64,000 nucleotides of DNA from Oscillospiraceae bacterium (GTDB taxonomy: Bacteria > Bacillota > Clostridia > Oscillospirales > Ruminococcaceae), in NCBI GenBank assembly GCA_017461565.1, contig JAFTXQ010000004.1, positions 186,001-250,000 on the forward strand. Direction: 5' to 3'. Position 1 is the stretch's first letter, and each line of letters opens with the position of its first letter. Under the pieces are notes generated by a model that saw only the letters and a list, made by a program, of their open reading frames with translations, ran no database searches and was not told the origin of the DNA. Of this stretch, positions 8,980 through 16,719 are shown piece after piece. The position numbers were made by a program, and so were the translations under genes.

Positions 8980-9240
8980 ATGATAAAAGGTGTTACCAAA
9001 AACTATATTGAGATCAGATCCAGAAATAATGACGCTTTTGATAAAATAATCGTTATCCTGAAGGATGATCCAATTCCTCCGGATGAAAATGAACTTATTG
9101 AAACCGCTCTTCTGATGACCGCCAAGATTCCCAATTGTATAAAAAGAAATAATCACTCATTTATTTATTCTTTTTTAAGCGGACTTTTAGGATCAGCACT
9201 CACTGCAATGGTAATTATAGCCTGCTTTTGGTTTGTTTAA
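8980..9240 (+). CDS. Small C-tail-anchored membrane protein beside oriC
   Basis: An 86-residue protein. The hydrophilic N-terminal 60 residues contain a strand-helix-like segment (YIEIRSRNNDAFDKIIVIL, about 9-27). One hydrophobic segment closes the protein (SFLSGLLGSALTAMVIIACF, about 63-82). AAGGGG precedes the ATG. It lies between the origin boxes and the dnaA promoter, where most Firmicutes have no gene. Family and function not recognised. Confidence 0.7.
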   Translation: MIKGVTKNYIEIRSRNNDAFDKIIVILKDDPIPPDENELIETALLMTAKIPNCIKRNNHSFIYSFLSGLLGSALTAMVIIACFWFV

Positions 9241-9280
9241 TATTCACATATTGTCTTTAAATATTTATGTCGATTTGTGC

Positions 9281-9309
9281 TTGAAAAATTCAACATTTTA
9301 TGTTATCAT
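9281..9309 (+). promoter_or_regulatory. dnaA promoter with an embedded DnaA-box-like site
   Basis: TTGAAA, 17 nt, TATCAT. The spacer contains AATTCAACA (9287-9295), matching the origin boxes and suggesting DnaA autoregulation. Confidence 0.75.
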
Positions 9310-9346
9310 TAAATATGAACTTTTAAAATACATTACTGTGTCCTGT

Positions 9347-9373
9347 ATAATAATTAATAGTATTAATTATTAT
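9347..9373. repeat. 27-bp perfect palindrome in the dnaA leader
   Basis: Arms ATAATAATTAATA and TATTAATTATTAT flank a single G. It is entirely A/T apart from the centre and lies between the dnaA promoter and the start codon. It could be a regulator site or an mRNA hairpin. Confidence 0.75.
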
Positions 9374-9400
9374 GCTGAACATCCGTAAATAGAAAATGGA

Positions 9401-10777
9401 ATGGTGAAAATGATGGATTCTTTATCTTCTCTTTCGGATATCTATAACCTTGTAATAGATAATTGCGTAAAAGAATACGGAATTTCAGAATCTGCCCGGG
9501 AGCTGTGGCTGGATTCCCTCAATCCTATAGAAATGAAGGGAAATAAAGTTATACTTGCTACTGATCTGGAATTCAAACGTGATACACTCAATAACCTGTA
9601 TACTTCAAAACTTGAAGAACAGTTTACTCATATTCTGGGATTTCCTATCAATATAGAGATAATCGTAAATGGAGATAATCCTACGACAGCGTCAAAATTT
9701 GATAATATTAAAAATGATGAAAATATATCAAATAAGATAGAAAATATGGTAAATGACAATAAGATTACATATACATTTGATAATTTTATCGTAGGACCAT
9801 CAAACAATCTGGCATTTGCGGCAGCTAAAGCAGTTTCACAGAAGCAGCATGAAAAATATAATCCGCTGTTTATTTACGGAGACTCCGGACTTGGTAAGAC
9901 TCATCTGCTCTCAGCAATCCAGAATGAGATGAAGAAAAATTATCCCGGCATCAATATTATTTATATCTCTGCCGAGACATTCACAAATGAATTTCTTCAC
10001 TCAATATCTTCCAACAGCACAGAACATTTTGATGAAAAATACAGAAGCGCAGACGCTCTGCTTATAGATGATATCCAGTTTATTGCAGGTAAGGAGCAGA
10101 CAGAGGAAAAGTTTTTCCATATTTTCAATGAGCTTTATAAGCTGAATAAAGCTATCGTACTCACTTCAGACCGTCCCGCAAAGGAGATCAAATCTATTTC
10201 CGACAGACTCAAGACAAGATTCTCTTCAGGTCTTGCTGCGGATGTAAGAGCGCCTGAATATGAAACAAGACTTGCTATAATCCAGCGCAAAGCCGAGCTT
10301 CTTAATTTCAAGATACCTGATGATGTAGTAGATTTCATCGCCACTAAGCTGAAATCTAACATACGTCAGATTGAAGGCGTAGTTACAAAGATGAATGCTC
10401 TTTATATGGTATCCAATATGAAGCCTACTATCGTTGTAGCTCAGAATGTCATTAAGGATATCGTATCAGATCATCAGCCACTTCCTATAACCGTTGACAA
10501 AATAATCAACGAGGTGGCAGAAATATATAATGTCCATCCGGATGAAATGAGATCTCCTAAAAGATCTTCAAATATATCGGCTGCCAGAAAGGTAGCAATA
10601 TATGTGATCCAGGATATTACAGGTATGCCATACGAAAATATAGGTAAGGAATTCGGTGGAAGAGATCACTCAACAGTAGTTTACGCTATTAAAAACGTAA
10701 AGGAAACAATGGAGCGTGACAGCAGTACACGTTCTCTGATTGAAGATCTTATCAAGAACATTAAAGCTAATCAATAA
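9401..10777 (+). CDS. dnaA: Chromosomal replication initiator DnaA
   Basis: A 458-residue AAA+ initiator. Domain I is about 1-90, then an Asn/Asp-rich linker. The ATPase has Walker A GDSGLGKTH (about 160-168) and Walker B LLIDDIQF (about 220-227). The domain IV HTH ends in GGRDHSTV. The start is uncertain: ATGs at 9401, 9410 and 9413 are in frame, and GGTGA at 9403-9407 best fits 9413. Domain IV deviates at DNA-contacting positions (RPRQ of Bacillus/E. coli reads AARK; DHTT reads DHST), in keeping with the unusual boxes in oriC. Confidence 0.97.
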   Translation: MVKMMDSLSSLSDIYNLVIDNCVKEYGISESARELWLDSLNPIEMKGNKVILATDLEFKRDTLNNLYTSKLEEQFTHILGFPINIEIIVNGDNPTTASKFDNIKNDENISNKIENMVNDNKITYTFDNFIVGPSNNLAFAAAKAVSQKQHEKYNPLFIYGDSGLGKTHLLSAIQNEMKKNYPGINIIYISAETFTNEFLHSISSNSTEHFDEKYRSADALLIDDIQFIAGKEQTEEKFFHIFNELYKLNKAIVLTSDRPAKEIKSISDRLKTRFSSGLAADVRAPEYETRLAIIQRKAELLNFKIPDDVVDFIATKLKSNIRQIEGVVTKMNALYMVSNMKPTIVVAQNVIKDIVSDHQPLPITVDKIINEVAEIYNVHPDEMRSPKRSSNISAARKVAIYVIQDITGMPYENIGKEFGGRDHSTVVYAIKNVKETMERDSSTRSLIEDLIKNIKANQ

Positions 10778-10782
10778 GCTTG

Positions 10783-10875
10783 ATTTCAACTGAATTATCA
10801 ACAACTTTTTATAGTTTTTAAACAGAATGTTGGAAAAAAATCAGAATTCAACTTTTGAAAATTTTTTCAAAAGTT
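10783..10875. other. dnaA-dnaN spacer: box cluster and 26-bp inverted repeat
   Basis: Boxes ATTTCAACT (10783), TTATCAACA (10795, one mismatch from classical TTATCCACA) and AATTCAACT (10845). The inverted repeat has 12-bp perfect arms AACTTTTGAAAA/TTTTCAAAAGTT (10850-10875) with a 2-nt centre. Bipartite origins on both sides of dnaA are known in Bacillus, so this may be a second origin segment. Confidence 0.6.
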
Positions 10876-11024
10876 CCGTATTGAAAATTTTTAATAAAAA
10901 TTGGCTTTGCTTTGCGGTTTTTTATGATTTCCACAATTTAAACAGCCCTTATTATTATGATTAATATATAATTATTTTATTTATTCATTCATTTTTGTTT
11001 TTCATATTTTGAAAGGAGAACGTT

Positions 11025-12122
11025 ATGAAGTTTATCTGCCAGAAGGAAGTTATTTTAAGTGCAGTGCAAACAACATCCAAAGCAGCTGCGGGAAAATCCA
11101 GTATACCTGCCCTGGAAGGAATACTGCTGGAGCTTGAGGGTAATACGCTTACAGTTACAGGCTATAACCTTGATATAGGAATAAAGACTGATATTGAAGT
11201 AAATGGAATAGAAAGCGGTAATATCGTTATCAATGCAAGAATGGCAGGCGATATTATAAGAAAAATGCCTTCAGGCGATATAACCTTCTCATGTGATGAA
11301 AGTAATATGGCTACGATCGTAAGCCATGAAACAGAATTTTCTGTTATGTGCATGAGTGCAGATGATTATCCGGTTGTACCTCAGGTAAATCCCGAAACAA
11401 GCTTTTCTGTACCTCAGAAAATGATAAAGAGCATGATATCGCAGACAAAATTTGCTGTTGCAGTCACCGATACAAAGCCTGCACTTATGGGTTGTAAGTT
11501 TGAGATATCTGATAATATCCTCAGCGTTGTTGCAGTGGATGGTGTAAGAATAGCTCTCAGACAGGAGCCTGTTGTATATGATAATATAGAATTTATCGTG
11601 CCTGCAAAGACTCTCGATGAGTTAATTCATATACTATCTGATGATAATGATAAAAATGTTACATTCTGTATAGATAAAAATCAGATATCCTTCAGCGTTG
11701 ATGATTATATCATGATATCCAGACTTATCGACGGAGAATTCATTCAGTATAAAAATCACCTTGTATGTAATGATGAGGTATATGCAGAGGTAAACTGCCG
11801 TGATATGATCGATATGCTGGATCGTACCATGCTTATAATAAATGAGAAAAACAAGAATCCTATTCGCTGCGAGCTTAACGGTGATACCCTTACTATGAGC
11901 TGCACCACAGGTCTCGGTAAGATAAATGACAAGATAAATGTAAAGTACAGCGGTCAGCCTATTACTATCGGATTCAATGCAAAGTATATGCTTGATGCTT
12001 TCAAGGCTTGTGATACCGATGCTGTAAAGCTTATCATGAGCAGCTCTGTTGCGCCTATAATAATAAAACCGCTTTCAGGAGCTGAGTTTACATTCCTCGT
12101 GCTTCCTATGCGCCTTAAATGA
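11025..12122 (+). CDS. dnaN: DNA polymerase III beta sliding clamp
   Basis: A 365-residue clamp of normal length, three DnaN folds. It starts MKFICQKEVILSAVQTTSKAA and ends LVLPMRLK, the characteristic C-terminus next to the partner-binding cleft. AAAGGAG precedes the ATG. It follows dnaA after a 247-nt spacer, standard origin gene order. Confidence 0.97.
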   Translation: MKFICQKEVILSAVQTTSKAAAGKSSIPALEGILLELEGNTLTVTGYNLDIGIKTDIEVNGIESGNIVINARMAGDIIRKMPSGDITFSCDESNMATIVSHETEFSVMCMSADDYPVVPQVNPETSFSVPQKMIKSMISQTKFAVAVTDTKPALMGCKFEISDNILSVVAVDGVRIALRQEPVVYDNIEFIVPAKTLDELIHILSDDNDKNVTFCIDKNQISFSVDDYIMISRLIDGEFIQYKNHLVCNDEVYAEVNCRDMIDMLDRTMLIINEKNKNPIRCELNGDTLTMSCTTGLGKINDKINVKYSGQPITIGFNAKYMLDAFKACDTDAVKLIMSSSVAPIIIKPLSGAEFTFLVLPMRLK

Positions 12123-12208
12123 ATAGATCATTGGGAGAAGATATGCAATATAAGAATGGGTCTCCCTGAATAAATATAAAAGTAAAAACAATCGGAAGGA
12201 AAATAAAC

Positions 12209-12445
12209 ATGGAAGAAATAAAGATAGTTACACCTTTTATCAAGCTAGATCAGCTTGTAAAGTTTGCAGGTCTTGCTGAAACAGGTGCAAAGGCTAAAAT
12301 ACTTATTGAACTAGGTGAGTTTAATGTAAATGGTGATCTCTGCACCAAAAGAGGTAAGAAGATAAAGCCCGGCGATGTTATAGATTTCAAAAATAAAAAA
12401 TATAAGGTCGTTCTTGATGAAAATGCCGAGCTGACTGAAGAATAA
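12209..12445 (+). CDS. yaaA: S4-domain RNA-binding protein (YaaA type)
   Basis: A 78-residue protein that is almost only an S4 fold: IKLDQLVKFAGLAETGAKAKILIELGEFNVNG followed by KRGKKIKPGDVI. Its place between dnaN and recF is conserved in Firmicutes. It probably binds ribosomal RNA; the exact role is unclear. It is 3 nt from recF, so co-translated. Confidence 0.92.
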   Translation: MEEIKIVTPFIKLDQLVKFAGLAETGAKAKILIELGEFNVNGDLCTKRGKKIKPGDVIDFKNKKYKVVLDENAELTEE

Positions 12446-12448
12446 TTA

Positions 12449-13579
12449 ATGATAATTAAAAAGATATATGTACGGAATTTCCGTAATATAAAAGAAGCTG
12501 AATTGAGCTTCGATAAAGATCTGAATATATTTGTTGGGAAAAACGCACAAGGTAAGACTAATATTATGGAGGCGCTGTCCGTATGTCTGGGCGGCAGCTT
12601 CCGCCATGTGCGTTTTTCTCAATATATACCTGCTGATGATCCTAAAGCTGAAGTGTTTATCCGTCTTTATTTTACTGATGACGAGGGTGTACGTGAAAAT
12701 GCAGTGGAATATGTGATAAACGGAAGTAAAGTATCAGTAACATATAACGGACTGAAAATGAATGACGCTGCGGAATTATACGGAGTGTTAAAATATGTAG
12801 TTTTTATACCTGAACATTTAAATCTGATAAAAGGAAGTCCTGAGCTTCGCAGAAATTATCTTGATGATGTTGCTGTGATGCAGACAAAAACTCATTTAAA
12901 GAAATTATCAAGATATAACAGAGGGTTAAAACAACGTAATAATATACTTTCGTTTATCAATCAAAATGTTTCTAAAGCAGAATTGTCTGCACAACTCTCT
13001 AGCTGGAATGAGATTCTTGCGGGTGAAGGTATAAATGTAACTTATGGCAGAATAAAGTATTTTTCGTTTCTTAAAGAGTATGCTGCTGAAATGTATGAGA
13101 AGCTTACAGAAGGGTCTGAAAAGCTTGAAATGGATTATTACAGCTCAATATTTAAAACGGATAGTATAAATTTTGATAATGTAAACTATTTGTTTTCTGA
13201 ATATTTAAAAGAACTCGAAAAAAATCTTGAATCAGAGATGAAATTACATTATACTTTAAGTGGAATACACAGAGATGATGTGAATTTTTATATAAACGGA
13301 ATGGCAGCAAGAGATTTTGCTTCGCAGGGGCAGCTCAGAAGCGCCGCATTGGCACTTAAACTGTCTGAGGCGGAAATTATCCGCAGAAGGAATAAAACCT
13401 GCCCTGTGGTCATTCTGGACGATATTCTGAGCGAGCTGGATCAGGTACGTAGAAATTTTGTTATTAACAATATTGAAAAATCTCAGGTTTTTATAACTTG
13501 TTGTAATATTGATGATCTTTCTTCACTGAAAAATGGAAAGACATGGATAACTGAAAATGGTGTTTTTACGGAGGTCTGA
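12449..13579 (+). CDS. recF: DNA gap-repair ATPase RecF
   Basis: A 376-residue SMC-like ATPase loading RecA at gaps. Walker A GKNAQGKTN (about residues 30-38), signature SQGQLRSAALALKLSEAE (about 291) and Walker B VILDDILSELD (about 325) are intact. It starts 3 nt after the S4 gene and ends just before remB, one operon. Confidence 0.96.
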   Translation: MIIKKIYVRNFRNIKEAELSFDKDLNIFVGKNAQGKTNIMEALSVCLGGSFRHVRFSQYIPADDPKAEVFIRLYFTDDEGVRENAVEYVINGSKVSVTYNGLKMNDAAELYGVLKYVVFIPEHLNLIKGSPELRRNYLDDVAVMQTKTHLKKLSRYNRGLKQRNNILSFINQNVSKAELSAQLSSWNEILAGEGINVTYGRIKYFSFLKEYAAEMYEKLTEGSEKLEMDYYSSIFKTDSINFDNVNYLFSEYLKELEKNLESEMKLHYTLSGIHRDDVNFYINGMAARDFASQGQLRSAALALKLSEAEIIRRRNKTCPVVILDDILSELDQVRRNFVINNIEKSQVFITCCNIDDLSSLKNGKTWITENGVFTEV

Positions 13580-13580
13580 T

Positions 13581-13817
13581 ATGTTTCTGTTCCTTGGGGG
13601 AGAAGTAACTGTAAAAGAAAAAGATATAATTGGAATATTTGATATAGAAGAATGTTCTGTAAGCAGAATAACTGCAGATTATCTTAATTCATGTCAAAAA
13701 AAAGGACAGGTTGTATATGTTTCTCAGGATATGCCAAAATCATTCATCGTGTCCTCAGATAAGGTGTATATATCCAATATTTCAAATGATACAATAAATA
13801 AAAGAGCAAAAATATAA
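13581..13817 (+). CDS. remB: Extracellular matrix regulator RemB (DUF370/YaaB)
   Basis: A 78-residue DUF370 protein starting MFLFLGGEVTVKEKDIIGIFD, directly after recF as in Bacillus. GGAGG lies 6 nt before the ATG at 13581, and the ATG abuts the recF stop. Family members bind DNA as ring-like oligomers and activate matrix genes; targets here are unknown. Confidence 0.9.
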   Translation: MFLFLGGEVTVKEKDIIGIFDIEECSVSRITADYLNSCQKKGQVVYVSQDMPKSFIVSSDKVYISNISNDTINKRAKI

Positions 13818-13826
13818 TGATCTATA

Positions 13827-13859
13827 AGCCGTCTGAAGCAAAAACGCATACAGGCGGCT
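13827..13859 (+). terminator. Possible terminator of recF-remB
   Basis: AGCCGTCTG pairs with CAGGCGGCT (one G-U) around a 15-nt loop. The downstream T tract is weak (GATTTTTAAG), so moderate support. Confidence 0.55.
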
Positions 13860-13941
13860 GTGTTGATTTTTAAGAGATATTAAAGGCATTTTAATATACC
13901 ATGTTTTTTAAAATAAAAATAAAAATAAAGGGCAAAAACGC

Positions 13942-13970
13942 TTGAAATTTAAAGGTTTTTATGATATACT
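13942..13970 (+). promoter_or_regulatory. gyrB promoter
   Basis: TTGAAA, 17 nt, TATACT with an extended TGA before the -10. The start codon lies about 84 nt downstream of the -10. Confidence 0.85.
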
Positions 13971-14001
13971 ATATATAATATAGGCAATAATATATGTGAG
14001 A

Positions 14002-14037
14002 GGCGAGGGAGGCTGTTTCGTCCCCCTTGCCGATTTT
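14002..14037 (+). promoter_or_regulatory. Terminator-like hairpin in the gyrB leader
   Basis: GGCGAGGG-A-GG pairs with CC-CCCTTGCC (10 bp, one bulged A) around a 9-nt loop, followed by GATTTTATTT. It sits between the gyrB promoter and the RBS, so it may attenuate gyrB transcription. Confidence 0.55.
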
Positions 14038-14053
14038 ATTTGCGGAGGGTAAT

Positions 14054-16042
14054 ATGGCAGAAAATGAAAAGGCTTTGGACGTCAACTACGGCGCCGATGA
14101 TATTCAGGTCTTAAAGGGTCTTGAAGCTGTAAGAAAGCGTCCGGGTATGTACGTTGGTTCCTCGGGTGAGGGTGGTCTGCATCATCTTGTGTATGAAATA
14201 GTGGATAACTCTATTGACGAGGCTCTTGCGGGATACTGTACGGAAATTGATGTAGCTATACTCCCCGAAAATGTTATAAGAGTTATAGATAACGGTCGTG
14301 GTATTCCTACGGCTATAAACCATTCCGAGGGTATATCCGCTGCTACGGTAGTATTTACTATACTCCACGCAGGCGGTAAGTTCGGCGGTGGCGGATATAA
14401 GGTAGCAGGTGGTCTGCATGGCGTAGGTGCTTCGGTAGTAAATGCGCTTTCGGAGTGGCTTGAGGTAGAGATACATGATGGAAAGAATGTACATTTCCAG
14501 CATTTTGACCGTGGTGAATATAAAGAAGAAATAAAAATAGTAGGTTCTACCGACCATACAGGTACACAGGTTACCTTCAAGCCTGACAGCGAGATATTCC
14601 ATACAACAGAATTCAGATATGAAACATTACAGGAAAGATTACGTGAAAAGGCATTCCTGAATGGTGGACTTAAAATAGTTCTTTCTGATCTTCGTGATGC
14701 TGAAAATCCCATAAGGGAAGTAATGCAGTACGACGGCGGTATCATGAGCTATATCGAATGGCTCAATAAAAAGCGTGGAGCAGATGTTCTGCATCCGGAT
14801 GTAATTTATCTCCATGGCGAGATGAATGGTATCGATGTTGAGATAGCTTTCCAGTATACTACTGATTTCAACAGCGAGGTATTCCGTTCCTTTGCAAATA
14901 ATATCCATACCGGCGAGGGTGGTACACATGAGATAGCTCTCAAAAAAGCACTCAGTAAGGTCATTAACGACTATGCAAAGGCTTATAAGGAAGCTAATGA
15001 GAAAAATAAGGTAAAGAAGAACGCAAAGAAAAAGGAAGATGAAAAGCCATTTACAGGCTTCAGTGGTGAGGCTATAAGAGAAGCGATAAATGCTATTATC
15101 TCCGTAAAGCTTCCCGAGTGTGAATTTGAGGGACAGACAAAAGGTAAGCTCGGTAATCCCGAGGTACAGCCTGTTGTTTACAAGATAGCTACCGAGCAGC
15201 TTACTTACTATTTTGAGGAGCATCCCGAGACAGCCCAGATCATCATGAACAAGGCAATAAATTCTCAGGCTGCCCGTGACGCTGCAAAGCGTGCAATGGA
15301 AGCAAAGAGAAAGTCTGTAATGGACAGCAACGGTCTTCCCGGTAAGCTTGCAGACTGCTCCGAATCCGATCCCACAAAAACCGAGATATATATCGTAGAG
15401 GGAGACTCTGCGGGTGGTTCTGCAAAGAGCGGCAGAGACAGACGCTTCCAGGCTATACTTTCCCTCTGGGGCAAGATGCTGAACGTAGAAAAGGCGAGAG
15501 CAGATAAGGTTTACAATAACGATAAGCTGTCTCCTGTGGTAAAGGCACTGGGAACAGGTATTGCAGAGGATTTTGATATTACAAAGCTCCGTTATGGCAG
15601 AGTTGTTATCATGGCCGATGCCGATGTCGATGGTATGCATATAAGAACGCTGCTGCTTACATTCTTCTTCCGCTTCATGCGTCCGCTGCTGGAACAGGGT
15701 CATGTGTACTGTGCCCAGCCTCCGCTGTTCAAGGTGTGGAGAGGCAAGCAGGTGCGATATGCTTTCTCCGATGAAGAAAGAGATCAGTATATAGAAGAGC
15801 TTATGGGCGATAATCCTAACGCAAAGGTAGATGTACAGCGTTATAAAGGTCTTGGTGAGATGGATCCCGATCAGCTCTGGGAGACCACAATGAATCCCGA
15901 GACCCGTACGATGCTTCGTGTAAGTGTAGAGGATGCTGCAAAGGCAGATGAGATAATGACTATACTCATGGGTGATAAGGTAGAGCCTCGTCGTGAGTTT
16001 ATCGAAAAGAACGCTAAGCTTGCAGTAAACCTTGATATTTGA
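14054..16042 (+). CDS. gyrB: DNA gyrase subunit B
   Basis: A 662-residue ATPase subunit. The GHKL ATP site shows EIVDNSIDEA (about 41) and GRGIPT, then the transducer. The TOPRIM domain has EGDSAGGSAKSGRDR (about 440) and ADADVDGMHIRTL (about 522), ending in QRYKGLGEMDP. GGAGGGT precedes the ATG at 14054; the open frame extends to 14027, but that part is the leader hairpin. It works with gyrA downstream. Confidence 0.97.
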   Translation: MAENEKALDVNYGADDIQVLKGLEAVRKRPGMYVGSSGEGGLHHLVYEIVDNSIDEALAGYCTEIDVAILPENVIRVIDNGRGIPTAINHSEGISAATVVFTILHAGGKFGGGGYKVAGGLHGVGASVVNALSEWLEVEIHDGKNVHFQHFDRGEYKEEIKIVGSTDHTGTQVTFKPDSEIFHTTEFRYETLQERLREKAFLNGGLKIVLSDLRDAENPIREVMQYDGGIMSYIEWLNKKRGADVLHPDVIYLHGEMNGIDVEIAFQYTTDFNSEVFRSFANNIHTGEGGTHEIALKKALSKVINDYAKAYKEANEKNKVKKNAKKKEDEKPFTGFSGEAIREAINAIISVKLPECEFEGQTKGKLGNPEVQPVVYKIATEQLTYYFEEHPETAQIIMNKAINSQAARDAAKRAMEAKRKSVMDSNGLPGKLADCSESDPTKTEIYIVEGDSAGGSAKSGRDRRFQAILSLWGKMLNVEKARADKVYNNDKLSPVVKALGTGIAEDFDITKLRYGRVVIMADADVDGMHIRTLLLTFFFRFMRPLLEQGHVYCAQPPLFKVWRGKQVRYAFSDEERDQYIEELMGDNPNAKVDVQRYKGLGEMDPDQLWETTMNPETRTMLRVSVEDAAKADEIMTILMGDKVEPRREFIEKNAKLAVNLDI

Positions 16043-16061
16043 TGTCTGTGTTTTTTAAGGA

Positions 16062-16691
16062 GTGATAGTTATTTCCGGACTTATTCCTGATTTCAGCAGT
16101 GAAGCCGAAATGAAAAAGCCCGAGATAATAGCGCAGTTCAGTTATGATAATACGCTTGAAGAAATAGACTGCGCTATGAAAACTTATCAGGGCATTTTCG
16201 GCAAAAAGCGCAATATCGTTATGATAAGTGCTTACGGACTTCTCACGATAGCTTCTGTCGTGTTGATAATCCTTAATTACAGCAGTATTTTTCCTTATGT
16301 AGCTTTTCTTGTGTGCGTTTTCAGTCTTGTATATAATATCACAGATAAGAAACGTACAAGAAACAGGGTGCTTGACGCACTTAAGGGTATGAATCCCGAG
16401 GATTATAAAGCTACACTGTATCCCGAAAAGATTGAGATAGAAACCATAATCAAGCCTAAAGAGGATGATGAGGTAAAGCTCGAAAATGACGAGGATACGG
16501 AAAACATAGCTCCGATAAGAAGCATATTCATTTTTGAGCAGGATATGCTGGATTTTGCGGAAAACGAACAGTCTTTGCTGCTTTTTGTAGCAAGACGACA
16601 GACATATTGCTTCCCTAAGCGATGCCTTACAGAAGAACAGATTACTTCTGTAAGAGATTTTCTGAAAGAAAAGCTTGGAAGCATAGGCTGA
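16062..16691 (+). CDS. YcxB-like membrane protein between gyrB and gyrA
   Basis: About 206-209 residues. Two adjacent transmembrane segments (VMISAYGLLTIASVVLIIL, about 53-71; PYVAFLVCVFSLVYNI, about 78-93) precede a cytoplasmic domain with an acidic linker, the general shape of the YcxB-like family. The start is unclear: the GTG at 16062 overlaps AAGGAG, an ATT at 16071 has ideal spacing, and an ATG at 16110 has only a weak RBS. It lies 28 nt before gyrA, so co-transcription is likely. Confidence 0.65.
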   Translation: MIVISGLIPDFSSEAEMKKPEIIAQFSYDNTLEEIDCAMKTYQGIFGKKRNIVMISAYGLLTIASVVLIILNYSSIFPYVAFLVCVFSLVYNITDKKRTRNRVLDALKGMNPEDYKATLYPEKIEIETIIKPKEDDEVKLENDEDTENIAPIRSIFIFEQDMLDFAENEQSLLLFVARRQTYCFPKRCLTEEQITSVRDFLKEKLGSIG

Positions 16692-16719
16692 TATCATCAG
16701 TCTTTGATTTGGAGGAAAA

